Below, in pieces: positions 1-6,570 of a DNA stretch of 14,944 nt. Location: positions 1 to 14,944 of the forward strand of contig DATDAH010000099.1 in NCBI GenBank assembly GCA_036525535.1, in the 5' to 3' direction. This DNA is from DATDAH01 sp036525535 (GTDB lineage Bacteria > Actinomycetota > Acidimicrobiia > Acidimicrobiales > DATDAH01). The position numbers were made by a program, and so were the translations under genes. Below the pieces are notes generated by a model, which did not search any database, had not been told where the DNA came from, and saw only the letters and a list, made by a program, of their open reading frames with translations. Positions within the stretch are counted from its first letter, which is position 1; each line of letters opens with the position of its first letter.

Positions 1-249
1 CTCCATGCCGGGCAGGAACTCCTCGCCCCGCCGGAGGAAGACGTTGAGGAACAGGTCGTCCTTGTTCTCGAAGAACGAGTACACCGAGCCCACCGAGAAC
101 TCCGCCAGCTCGGCGATCTCCTTCAGGGTGGTCTCGTGGAAGCCCTTGGCCCCGAATACCTCCTCGGCCGCATCGAGCAGCTGGGTGCGGCTCAGGTCCT
201 GGTGCAGCTGACGGCGCTCCTCGCGACGGCTGGCGGTGGTGCTGCTCAC
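1..249 (-). CDS. TetR/AcrR-family transcriptional regulator, N-terminal part (runs off the left edge)
   Basis: Reading leftwards from a GTG at 249, 83 codons stay open to the window edge, so the C-terminal ligand-binding half is outside. The visible part is a classic TetR_N DNA-binding domain: an Arg-rich start, the helix TQLLDAAEEVFGAKGF, then the HTH segment TTLKEIAELAEFSVGSVYSF followed by FENKDDLF, the usual Y.F/F..K..L signature. The GTG start overlaps the TGA of the upstream binding-protein gene by four bases (GTGA), which implies translational coupling and one transcript. TetR proteins usually repress nearby genes and are released by a small ligand. A symmetric site in the intergenic region upstream of the operon (1592-1617) is the obvious candidate target. 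The family is clear, but the ligand cannot be read from this part. Confidence 0.9.
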   Translation of the reverse strand, partial: MSSTTASRREERRQLHQDLSRTQLLDAAEEVFGAKGFHETTLKEIAELAEFSVGSVYSFFENKDDLFLNVFLRRGEEFLPGME

Positions 250-1574
250 GACGGGACCGTGGCGTTCGACGGCCATTCGGGGCGGTGGTAGCCGTTGAAC
301 TCGAGCTCACCGTTGCGCAGGTGGCGGATGGTGAGGAAGTCGCCCTTGTAGCCCTTGCGGTCGTGGGGACCGAACTGGATGTACGTGCCGGGCCCGCCGT
401 TGGTGGCCGGCATCCAGCGGATGCGCTCCATGCCCTCCTTCACCCAACGGGGCTCGGGGATGGCCGCGTTGCCGATGCCGTGGATGGCCACCCGCGCCGT
501 GTCGTAGGCCAGGGCCACCACGACGTTCCGGCTGACCCGGCCGAAGCGCTTCTCGAAGCGCTTGATCATGGCGTTGTAGTTCGGGTTGGCCCCGTCCTCG
601 CCCAGTTGGTCGACTCCGTGCCAGCCCTCCAGGCCCTCGGCCCAGGCGTTGGAGTTCGAATAGAACATGAAGGCCGTGCCCATGACCCGGGGCGGGTCCC
701 AGTCGAGGGCCTTGAAGGCGTCGGCGAAGTGGAACGTGGCGTAGCCGTAGCCCCCGTAGTAGATGCCTTCCGTCCCGAGGTCGCGCATGGCGGCCAGGTC
801 GTCCTGCAGGCCGACGGGGTTGGGCTCGAGCTTGACCTCACGGGTGATCGTCAGGCCGAGGCTGAGGGCGGTGTCGCGGAAGAACTCGCAGTAGTCCTTC
901 CCCGACGACCCCTGCTCCCAGAAGAGCCCGACCTTCTCGTGGCCCTGCTGCTTGAGCCAGTGGGCGCACATGGCCCCCTCGGACGGGATGTCGCCGTTGG
1001 CGATGGTGAAGGCGTACTCCGACGCGTATTTGTGGGCCCCGGTCCAGCCGACGGACGGCACCCGCAGCTCGTTGACCGTCTCCTGCAGGATGAGGCAGTT
1101 GTCCGAGATCATCGGGCCGAGCACGACGACGCACCCCTGCTCGACGAGCCATCGGTAGCCCTCGATGACCTTCCGGTAGTTCTCCCGGGGCAAGGCCCGG
1201 GCGTCGGCCACCACCAGCTCGATCGGGCCCCGCCGCCAGATCCCCTCGTTGAGGGCGTCCTCGATGGCCAGGATGGTCGGGTCGATCCAGTCGGCCAGGA
1301 GCTGACCCAGCTCCATGTCGATGAGGATGCCGATCTTCACCGGCTCGAAGGGGTCGCCCTGGGTCTTGATGCCCCGGAGGGGCGGATAGATGGTGATCCC
1401 CTTGACCGCCTGGTCGCCGATGGCGCCTCCGCCCTCGTACCAGTTGGTGGCCTCGCCGCCGGCGCCCTCCAGATGGGCCCGGGTCCCGGCGGGGACGTTG
1501 GTCACGGCCCGGTCGTCCTCGGCGATCCCGAGGTCGACGGGCTCGGGGAACATGCGCTCCACGTACTCCGGCAT
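246..1574 (-). CDS. Type 1 periplasmic-binding-fold protein (branched-chain amino acid/amide type), no signal peptide
   Basis: The product is 442 aa. From about residue 79 (VKIGILID) it shows a type 1 periplasmic-binding fold like the Peripla_BP_6 family: VVLGPMISDN and VPSVGWTGAH in lobe 1, HEKVGLFWEQGSSGKDY at the crossover, then TEGIYYGGYGY and a late NVVVALAYDTARV. Such proteins normally carry an export signal and feed ABC transporters. Here the first 78 residues are acidic and polar, with no hydrophobic core or lipobox, and no permease or ATPase gene lies next to it. The protein therefore looks cytosolic. The gene overlaps the TetR gene downstream by four bases. ATG 1574 has no Shine-Dalgarno and lies six bases after a TAGTGT box, suggesting a leaderless mRNA. 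The closest precedent I know is AmiC of Pseudomonas, a cytosolic binding-fold amide sensor. A sensing role is inference; a transporter component encoded elsewhere is the alternative. Confidence 0.85.
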   Translation of the reverse strand: MPEYVERMFPEPVDLGIAEDDRAVTNVPAGTRAHLEGAGGEATNWYEGGGAIGDQAVKGITIYPPLRGIKTQGDPFEPVKIGILIDMELGQLLADWIDPTILAIEDALNEGIWRRGPIELVVADARALPRENYRKVIEGYRWLVEQGCVVVLGPMISDNCLILQETVNELRVPSVGWTGAHKYASEYAFTIANGDIPSEGAMCAHWLKQQGHEKVGLFWEQGSSGKDYCEFFRDTALSLGLTITREVKLEPNPVGLQDDLAAMRDLGTEGIYYGGYGYATFHFADAFKALDWDPPRVMGTAFMFYSNSNAWAEGLEGWHGVDQLGEDGANPNYNAMIKRFEKRFGRVSRNVVVALAYDTARVAIHGIGNAAIPEPRWVKEGMERIRWMPATNGGPGTYIQFGPHDRKGYKGDFLTIRHLRNGELEFNGYHRPEWPSNATVPS

Positions 1575-1580
1575 GCCCGG

Positions 1581-1586
1581 ACACTA
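1581..1586 (-). promoter_or_regulatory. Candidate -10 box (TAGTGT) of the binding-protein/TetR operon
   Basis: On the minus strand TAGTGT fits the actinobacterial TAnnnT -10 pattern. It ends six bases before the ATG at 1574, so transcription would start at or next to the start codon. This fits the lack of a Shine-Dalgarno. The matching -35 position, about 1604-1609, falls inside the GTTCA/TGAAC site. Confidence 0.4.
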
Positions 1587-1591
1587 GTCCA

Positions 1592-1617
1592 GGTTCAAGT
1601 CGATGAACGCTGGTTCA
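1592..1617. promoter_or_regulatory. Candidate TetR operator: three GTTCA/TGAAC half-sites
   Basis: Half-sites GTTCA (1593-1597), TGAAC (1604-1608) and GTTCA (1613-1617) form two overlapping dyads, one with a 6-base and one with a 4-base spacer. The second, TGAAC-N4-GTTCA, is a 14-base palindrome of the size TetR dimers bind. The first and third copies share the longer GGTTCA. The site lies between two divergent genes and over the predicted -35 of the TetR operon, so autorepression is the simple reading. Binding is inferred. Confidence 0.5.
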
Positions 1618-1686
1618 GACCGGCCCGGACCTTCGCGCCCTCCGCTCCCCCGATTGGGTGGCGACTACCGTCTGGGCACCCCGCCC

Positions 1687-1691
1687 GGAGG
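1687..1691 (+). promoter_or_regulatory. Ribosome binding site (GGAGG) that sets the sulfatase start
   Basis: GGAGG lies nine bases before GTG 1701, exactly where the conserved sulfatase N-terminus begins. A possible -10 (TACCGT, 1666-1671) lies a little upstream. The site rejects the much longer open frame that continues upstream to 285. Confidence 0.6.
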
Positions 1692-1700
1692 CCCCGGTCC

Positions 1701-3185
1701 GTGAACATCCTGCTCATCACCCTCGATCAGTTCCGGGGCGACTGTCTCTCCAGCGCGGGCCACCCGCTGGTCCAGACCCCCAACCTCGACGCGCTCGCCG
1801 CGGCCGGCGTCGGGCTCCGTCGGCACTACAGCCAGGCCACTCCCTGTTCTCCCGGCCGGGCGTGCCTCTACACGGGCGCCTATCAGATGAACAACCGGGT
1901 GGTCGCCAACGGCACCCCGCTCGACGCCCGCTTCGACAACGTGGCCCACGCGGCCCGGCGGGCCGGCTACACGCCGACCCTGTTCGGGTACACGGACCAG
2001 AGCATCGATCCCCGACAGGCCACCGGCCCCGACGACCCCCGACTCTCCGACTACGAGGAGGTCCTGCCCGGCTTCGAGGTGGCGCTCGACCTCCGCGGAG
2101 CCATGTCGCCGTGGACCGACTGGCTCCGGGACCTCGGTCACGAAGTGCCCGACGACATCGAGGCGGCGCTGGCCACCGAGCCGAAACGGCCCGCCGAGCA
2201 CAGCATCTCGGCCTTCCTCACCGATCGGGCCGTCGACTGGCTCGGGCGGCAGGACCAGGAACCCTGGTTCGCCCACCTGAGCTACCTGCGCCCCCATCCG
2301 CCCTACGCCGCGGCCGGGAGGTGGGCCGACCGCTATGACCCCGGCGAGGTCGGTCTACCGATCCCCGCCGAGCCCCTCCACTTCCTGCACGAGACCGCCC
2401 TGACCCTCGCGGTCACCGCCGCCCCCAGCGACGAGGCGAAGCTGCGCCGGCTCCGGGGCCAGTACCTGGGGATGATCAGCGAGGTCGACGATCAGCTGGG
2501 GCGGCTGTGGTCCGCCCTGCGGGCGTCCGGCGCCTGGGACGACACGTTCATCGTCGTCACCGCCGACCACGCCGAGCAACTCGGTGACCACGGGCTGATC
2601 CAGAAGCTCGGGTACTTCGAGGAGAGCCACCACATCGTCGGCATCGTCCGCGACCCCCGCCACCCGGAGGTCCACGGCACCGTGCTCGACCGCTTCACCG
2701 AGAACGTGGACGTGTTCCCCACGCTGTGCGACGCCATGGGGATCGACGTCCCGGCCCAGGTCGACGGCCTGCCCCTGACCCCCTTCCTGGCCGGCGACGA
2801 GCCGCCCTGGTGGCGGGACGCCGCCCACTGGGAGTACGACTGGCGGGGGATGCTCATCGGCGACGAGGCCGCGCCCTGGCCCTGGGACCGTCGCCTCGAA
2901 CGCCAGCACCTCGCCGTCCTCCGCAACGACACCCACGCCTACGTGCAGTTCGGCAACGGCGACTGGATCTGCTTCGACCTGGCCATCGACCCGACCTGGC
3001 GGACGACGACCGAGGACCCTGCGGTTGTCCTCCCGCTGACGCAGGCCATGCTCACCTGGCGCAGCCAGCACACCGAGCGCACCCTCACCGACATGCTCGT
3101 CGAGCGGGGCGGCATCGGGCGCTGGCCGCCGCTCGAGCCCGCCGGTCGGGTCAGTCCTTCCCCAGCCAGCACAGCGCGGCCGTGA
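1701..3185 (+). CDS. Sulfatase / phosphonate monoester hydrolase-like enzyme (alkaline phosphatase superfamily)
   Basis: The product is 494 aa and starts with NILLITLDQFRGD, the superfamily's first metal-binding strand. The formylglycine motif CSPGRACLYTG (C-x-P-x-R-x4-TG) has its cysteine near residue 49. In active enzymes a formylglycine-generating enzyme oxidises this residue. Further on are LSYLRPHPPY and TADHAEQLGDHGLIQKLGY, the second metal site. The D-H-x-E-Q-L-G-D-H context resembles phosphonate monoester hydrolases and choline-sulfatase-like enzymes more than heparan or steroid sulfatases. No signal peptide is visible, so the enzyme is probably cytoplasmic. GTG 1701 is chosen for its GGAGG and because homology begins there. 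It is divergent from the TetR/binding-protein pair and probably under the same operator. The Pro/Ser-rich last 15 or so residues overlap a broken gene end on the other strand and may be a recent extension. The true substrate (sulfate ester, phosphonate or phosphodiester) is open. Confidence 0.88.
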   Translation: MNILLITLDQFRGDCLSSAGHPLVQTPNLDALAAAGVGLRRHYSQATPCSPGRACLYTGAYQMNNRVVANGTPLDARFDNVAHAARRAGYTPTLFGYTDQSIDPRQATGPDDPRLSDYEEVLPGFEVALDLRGAMSPWTDWLRDLGHEVPDDIEAALATEPKRPAEHSISAFLTDRAVDWLGRQDQEPWFAHLSYLRPHPPYAAAGRWADRYDPGEVGLPIPAEPLHFLHETALTLAVTAAPSDEAKLRRLRGQYLGMISEVDDQLGRLWSALRASGAWDDTFIVVTADHAEQLGDHGLIQKLGYFEESHHIVGIVRDPRHPEVHGTVLDRFTENVDVFPTLCDAMGIDVPAQVDGLPLTPFLAGDEPPWWRDAAHWEYDWRGMLIGDEAAPWPWDRRLERQHLAVLRNDTHAYVQFGNGDWICFDLAIDPTWRTTTEDPAVVLPLTQAMLTWRSQHTERTLTDMLVERGGIGRWPPLEPAGRVSPSPASTARP

Positions 3186-3260
3186 TCATGGCCTCGATGC
3201 CGGCGCTCAGGGTGGGCGCTCAGCTCGGGCAGGAGGTCGGGGATCCACCGCGGACTCCAT
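3151..3260 (-). pseudogene. Remnant of a gene 3' end (TetR C-terminus-like) with a 13-bp duplication
   Basis: On the minus strand a frame reads RWIPDLLPELS. It is broken by an extra 13 bases (GGCGCTCAGGGTG at 3202-3214, with its first nine bases repeated at 3215-3223). Removing one copy joins it to AGIEAMITAALCWLGKD followed by a stop at 3151. The repaired tail resembles the last helix of TetR-family regulators. Nothing recognisable remains upstream, where the next gene starts on the other strand, so this is at most about 30 codons. It overlaps the 3' tail of the sulfatase gene. The family assignment is tentative; the duplication is directly visible. Confidence 0.4.
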
Positions 3261-3296
3261 CCTGCCCCGCCCGCCCGCTTGGGCGAGACTGCGGCC

Positions 3297-3938
3297 ATGG
3301 GCAACGGTGACCTGGCACAACTCGAACGGGGACGGCTCTGCGACCTGCTGCTGGAGGTCGGGCCGGACGCCCCCACGCTCTGTGAGGGGTGGACGGCTGC
3401 GGACATGGCCGCCCATCTGGTGATCCGGGAACGCAAGCCGCTGGCCGCGCCCGGGATCGTCGCCGGTGGGAAGCTCGGCGAGTACACCGAGAAGGTCCAA
3501 CGGGCCGCCAAGGACGGGACCGCCTTCGCCGACCTCGTGGCCCAGGTGCGCAGCGGCCCGCCCGCCCTGTTCCGCCCGCTGGACGGGGCCATCAACCTCT
3601 CCGAGTACTTCATCCACCTCGAGGACGTCCGCCGCGGCGACGGGACGACCGGGCCCCGCCCGGTCGACGAGATCGGGGACGTCGAGGACGCGCTGTGGGC
3701 CATGCAGGGGCGGCGCACCCGGTTCCTGACCCGGACGCTCGACGACATCGACCTCACCCTCGCCCTACCCGACGGCGGGACCAAGCCCATCGGCGGCGGC
3801 TCGCGGCCGGTGACCCTGAAGGGACGGCCGGGTGAGCTCACCCTGTTCCTCGCCGGCCGTCGGGAGGCGGCGGAGGTGGAGCTCACCGGGCCGACCGAGG
3901 CGGTCGACGAGGTGCGCACCGGGAAGCTCGGGATCTGA
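3297..3938 (+). CDS. TIGR03085-type metal-binding protein (mycothiol-dependent maleylpyruvate isomerase fold, DinB-like)
   Basis: The product is 213 aa and starts DLAQLERGRLCDLLLEVG, then CEGWTAADMAAHL and later NLSEYFIHLEDVRRG. This pattern matches the actinobacterial TIGR03085 family, a branch of the MDMPI/DinB four-helix metal-binding fold. The expected metal ligands are present: His40, then Glu103 and His107 in an E-x3-H pair. The C-terminal third (LTLALPDGG to VRTGKLGI) is the small alpha/beta domain common in this group. Members are thought to use mycothiol or another thiol in isomerisation or detoxification, but this family has no proven reaction. ATG 3297 is preferred to the in-frame TTG at 3279 because the family starts at about this point. 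The 3' end overlaps the converging HNH gene. Confidence 0.85.
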   Translation: MGNGDLAQLERGRLCDLLLEVGPDAPTLCEGWTAADMAAHLVIRERKPLAAPGIVAGGKLGEYTEKVQRAAKDGTAFADLVAQVRSGPPALFRPLDGAINLSEYFIHLEDVRRGDGTTGPRPVDEIGDVEDALWAMQGRRTRFLTRTLDDIDLTLALPDGGTKPIGGGSRPVTLKGRPGELTLFLAGRREAAEVELTGPTEAVDEVRTGKLGI

Positions 3939-5240
3939 CGGCCGACCACCGCCGCGGCGCGTCGGGGTCAGGACAGGTTGGGGGGTGGGGCTCGGCGCTG
4001 GCCACTGTCGGGCCGGTGGGGTGGGGGCGGTTCTGGTTGTTGGTCTTCCAGCGGTTGTGGGGCCGCAGAGGGGTTGGCCGTTGGTGATGTCGGTGGTTCC
4101 GCCGTTGTGCCACTCAGCGACGTGGTCGGTTTGAAGGAGCGGTCCGGCGCGATCACAGCCGTAGGGGTGGACGCAGCGCCGGAACTTGGCCCGGATGGCG
4201 GCGGCTTGGGCCGGGCTGAAGAGCCGTTTGCCGCGGCCGTAGGAGAGCAGCTCGCCATCGGCGGAGAACACGGCCCGGCGGACCTGGCCGATGAGCGAGA
4301 GGTAGACGGCGGCGATGGGGCTGCTGACGGTGCCGTCGGCGGTCTCGCAGAACCCGCCGGCGGGGTACGCGGTGTCGTCGTCGCCCAGGGATCGGGCTGC
4401 GCCGGCGTCGTAGGTGTCCTGGGTGACATGGACGACGACCTCAGCGGCGGCGGCCACGGCGCCCCCGGCGAGGGTCTTGGAGCGTTCGGCCATGACCCGC
4501 AGGGCGTCCGCGGCGCGTTGCCCGTAGGTGCGGGTGAGTTGGGCGAGCTCGGCGTGGTCGGGGTCTCGGCCGAGGATCTCGCGGGCGGCGGCCCAGTCGG
4601 CCTCGAACTCGAGGCCGTACAGGCGGTCGTGTTCGGCGACGAAGATGGCGTAGGTGATCGGGTCCAGCCAGCCGCGGAGGTAGCCATACCCGTCGATGGT
4701 GGTCGCTTTGGAGAACCGGCGGCCGGCAAGTTGCTCCTCGAACCGGTCATCGGCGTCCTTGGGGGACAAGCGGTCAGCGAACCGTTGGGCGTGGCGGGCG
4801 AAGTCCTCGAAGCGGCCGCCCGTGACGACGTAGTCGACGAGAAGTGGGGACAGCTCGACCCAGGCGTCGTGGTGGCGTTCCCGGTAGGCGTCGGCGATGG
4901 CTTCGACGTGATCGAAGCTGATGACGCCGTCAGCCAGCGCGTCGGCGAGCGAGGGGAGCTTGTCCACGAACCGGGACAGGCGGGCCACGCGGGACGCGGT
5001 GCGCTTCCGGAGGCCACAGTGGTACTGGAGCCAGCCGACCGCGCTGGCGTGACCCTCGCCGCGGTGCCCGCACCGACCCGAGAACGACCGCACCGCCGCC
5101 AACAGCGCCGCGTCGGCCTGGTTGCGGGCCCGGCAGAGCGCTTCGATGCCCTCGCCCACCACCACCGGCGGCAGGTTCCCCCACGCGACCTTGGCCGCCA
5201 GTCCACTGGCGTGGCAGAGGTCGTCGATCTCAGCGGGCAC
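3765..5240 (-). CDS. DUF222 / HNH endonuclease-like protein (13E12 type), frameshifted in the HNH motif
   Basis: The first ~300 residues form the helical DUF222 domain common in actinobacteria (ALLAAVRSF, SAVGWLQYHCGLRKRTA, GVISFDHVEAIADA, GRRFSKATTIDGYGYLRGWLDP). Near residue 365 the HNH nuclease begins: RRCVHPYGCDRAGPLLQTDH, then WHNGGTTDITNGQPLCGP. The expected HNRWK does not follow. It lies in the next frame, which runs on to a stop at 3883. A missing C in the run at 4059-4062 explains the break and leaves the open frame with an unrelated ~100-residue tail reading antisense through the neighbouring gene to 3765. The intact gene would thus span 3883-5240. GTG 5240 has GGAGGG three bases upstream. 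Related proteins occur in many copies per genome and their role is poorly known. The gene is either a pseudogene or carries a sequencing error. Confidence 0.8.
   Translation of the reverse strand: MPAEIDDLCHASGLAAKVAWGNLPPVVVGEGIEALCRARNQADAALLAAVRSFSGRCGHRGEGHASAVGWLQYHCGLRKRTASRVARLSRFVDKLPSLADALADGVISFDHVEAIADAYRERHHDAWVELSPLLVDYVVTGGRFEDFARHAQRFADRLSPKDADDRFEEQLAGRRFSKATTIDGYGYLRGWLDPITYAIFVAEHDRLYGLEFEADWAAAREILGRDPDHAELAQLTRTYGQRAADALRVMAERSKTLAGGAVAAAAEVVVHVTQDTYDAGAARSLGDDDTAYPAGGFCETADGTVSSPIAAVYLSLIGQVRRAVFSADGELLSYGRGKRLFSPAQAAAIRAKFRRCVHPYGCDRAGPLLQTDHVAEWHNGGTTDITNGQPLCGPTTAGRPTTRTAPTPPARQWPAPSPTPQPVLTPTRRGGGRPSDPELPGAHLVDRLGRPGELHLRRLPTAGEEQGELTRPSLQGHRPRAAADGLGPAVG
4059..4062 (-). 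other. Frameshift site in the HNH gene (short C run on the coding strand)
   Basis: The coding strand reads TGC GGC CCC ACA ACC GCT GG. With one more C it becomes TGC GGC CCC CAC AAC CGC TGG, which restores the conserved C-G-P-H-N-R-W. A one-base loss in a homopolymer is a common mutation and also a common sequencing error. Confidence 0.75.
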
Positions 5241-5338
5241 GGTCCCTCCCCCTACGGGCAGGATGCAGACATCGGGTAGCCGTGCCCGGCCAGCGAGATC
5301 ATCGGCGGCCCCCAGTCGGCTACGAACTGGTGTTCGTC

Positions 5339-5367
5339 ACGTTAGCCGCGCGCTCTGACCGATGCAA
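5339..5367 (-). promoter_or_regulatory. Candidate promoter of the DUF222/HNH gene
   Basis: On the minus strand TTGCAT (5362-5367) and TAACGT (5339-5344) are separated by 17 bases, close to a sigma-70-type layout. It would give a leader of about 95 bases. The -35 falls within the hairpin that follows engB, which argues for some caution. Confidence 0.3.
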
Positions 5368-5376
5368 GGATCGGTC
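5357..5376 (-). terminator. Hairpin after engB
   Basis: GACCGAT (5357-5363) and ATCGGTC (5370-5376) form a perfect 7-bp stem with a 6-base loop. It sits 18 bases after the engB stop. No U-tract follows, as is usual in GC-rich actinobacteria, so it is a plausible but unproven terminator of the minus-strand run. Confidence 0.45.
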
Positions 5377-5394
5377 GGGATTTCTCGGCGATGT

Positions 5395-5982
5395 TCAGCG
5401 GAGCCATTCGCGGACGAGGCCCCGCAACCGGTCGATCCCGGTGCCTTTGGCGGCGCTGACCCAGATGACATCGCCCTTGTCGAGCAGGCAGGCCTCGGCC
5501 AGCTCCTTCTTGCGCTTCTCCCGCTTGGAGGCCTTCACCTTGTCGTGCTTGGTGGCGATGACCGTGTGGGGGAGGACCTCGGCCCGCAGCCATTCCAGCA
5601 TCTGGAGGTCGAGCTTGGTGGGGCCGATCTCGCCGTCGACCAGGACCAGGATCATGGCCAGCTGCTCCCGGGTGAGCAGGTAGTCCTCCATCATCTTCTG
5701 CCACGTGGCCCGCTTGTTCGCCGCCACCGAGGCGTAGCCGTAGCCGGGGCAGTCGATGACGGCGGCGTCGTTGCCCAGGGCGAAGCAGTTGAGCAGCTGG
5801 GTGCGGCCCGGGGTCTTGGACACGAGGGCCAGCTGCTTCCGGTTGGCGAGGGCGTTGAGCAGCGAGGACTTGCCCACGTTGGAGCGGCCGACGATGGCCA
5901 GCTCGACGCCGTTGTCGGGCAGTTGGTCGGCGCGGGCGGCTGACAGCACGAACTCGAGCGGGAGGGGGCCTACGCCGGACAC
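5395..5982 (-). CDS. engB: Ribosome biogenesis GTP-binding protein EngB/YsxC/YihA
   Basis: The product is 195 aa, the normal EngB length. All G motifs are present: G1 GRSNVGKS, G2 around TPGRTQLLN, G3 DCPGYGYA, G4 TKHDK (most family members have TKADK) and G5 SAAKGTGI. EngB is a GTPase needed for late assembly of the large ribosomal subunit. It is the only clear housekeeping gene in the window. The start is uncertain: GTG 5982 gives the standard N-terminus and begins 28 bases after the small membrane-protein gene ends. ATG 6051 would add 23 low-complexity residues and overlap that gene by 41 bases. I prefer 5982, although neither has a good Shine-Dalgarno. It is probably transcribed with the small genes upstream of it. 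Confidence 0.93.
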   Translation of the reverse strand: MSGVGPLPLEFVLSAARADQLPDNGVELAIVGRSNVGKSSLLNALANRKQLALVSKTPGRTQLLNCFALGNDAAVIDCPGYGYASVAANKRATWQKMMEDYLLTREQLAMILVLVDGEIGPTKLDLQMLEWLRAEVLPHTVIATKHDKVKASKREKRKKELAEACLLDKGDVIWVSAAKGTGIDRLRGLVREWLR

Positions 5983-6010
5983 CGACCGATCATGGCGGCT
6001 CGCCGCCCGT

Positions 6011-6208
6011 TCAGCGAGGGATGTGGGACGCGGAGAGGACGAGCCCGGCATGCATCAGCGTCACGGCCATGGCCACGCCGCCGAGGCCGAGGGCCGTCCA
6101 CCAGAGCATGGACACCAGCCGTCGGGGCGGGGCGATGTCCCCGAGATCGAGGTCCAACTCCTGGAGGAGGACGATCTCCTCGTCGCTGAAGGCAATGGGC
6201 TCAGGCAC
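6011..6208 (-). CDS. Small single-pass membrane protein, unknown function
   Basis: The product is 65 aa from GTG 6208. An acidic N-terminus (FSDEEIVLLQELDLDLGD) precedes RRLVSMLWWTALGLGG and a further hydrophobic stretch to about residue 59. That makes one membrane helix of roughly 25-28 residues with basic residues before it. The layout, a short acidic helix and then a membrane segment, recalls small actinobacterial DUF3040-like proteins, but I cannot assign it. The start overlaps the end of the preceding 80-aa gene by eight bases, and engB follows closely, so the genes are likely co-transcribed. Confidence 0.65.
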   Translation of the reverse strand: MPEPIAFSDEEIVLLQELDLDLGDIAPPRRLVSMLWWTALGLGGVAMAVTLMHAGLVLSASHIPR

Positions 6209-6443
6209 GCCGGCTCGAGCCGATCACGTGGACCCGTCCGGGGCACGGCGTCTCCGGCCCGGCGTCGTCGGTGGCCCCTGTCCGGGACGGCAGCCTGGAC
6301 TCACGCTTGAGCGACCAGAGGGCCTCGCCGTCGGCGCCCCGGTGGGTCGGCGAGCAGCAGGACGCGGCGATGAGCACGCCCCGGACACCGGCCATGGCGA
6401 CCTGGCGCCACCGGTCGTGGCCTTCCGCGCTCGCGGTCCCCAT
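6201..6443 (-). CDS. Small hypothetical protein (80 aa)
   Basis: The reading frame starts at ATG 6443 with a purine-rich GGGGGGACG seven bases or so upstream. It ends at TGA 6201, overlapping the next gene's GTG. Nearly every codon ends in G or C (only about six end in A or T), as in the real genes around it, which supports coding in this frame rather than in the other two. The product has a hydrophobic patch (VAMAVRG-like VRGVLIAASCCS), several cysteines and a basic end (VIGSSRRA). I recognise no family. Confidence 0.45.
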   Translation of the reverse strand: MGTASAEGHDRWRQVAMAGVRGVLIAASCCSPTHRGADGEALWSLKRESRLPSRTGATDDAGPETPCPGRVHVIGSSRRA

Positions 6444-6570
6444 GTGACGTCCCCCCGGTCGTCGTCCCCCTGAACTCGCCTCCACCTTCGCACACGGTGC
6501 TCCGGCCGTCACGGCTCCCGGCGCCGGCCAGCCCCGCGACACCGGTCTCCTGGTCGGCTGGGTCCGCCCC

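Noticed and set aside
246..1574. Part of a complete ABC import operon
   Set aside because: No permease or ATPase gene and no signal peptide are visible, so only the binding fold can be claimed; genes beyond the left edge are unseen.
285..1700. Long plus-strand open frame running into the sulfatase
   Set aside because: It is antisense to the binding-protein gene, has Val/Gly/Asp-rich low-complexity composition, and the sulfatase has its own GGAGG and conserved N-terminus at 1701.
3150..5240. Mobile element or integration scar around the remnant and the HNH gene
   Set aside because: No terminal inverted repeats, target-site duplication, transposase or tRNA end is visible; DUF222/HNH genes are common chromosomal genes in actinobacteria.
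3978..5279. 433-codon plus-strand open frame
   Set aside because: It is the antisense of the DUF222/HNH gene; the Gly/Val-rich translation matches nothing, while the minus strand shows clear domain motifs.
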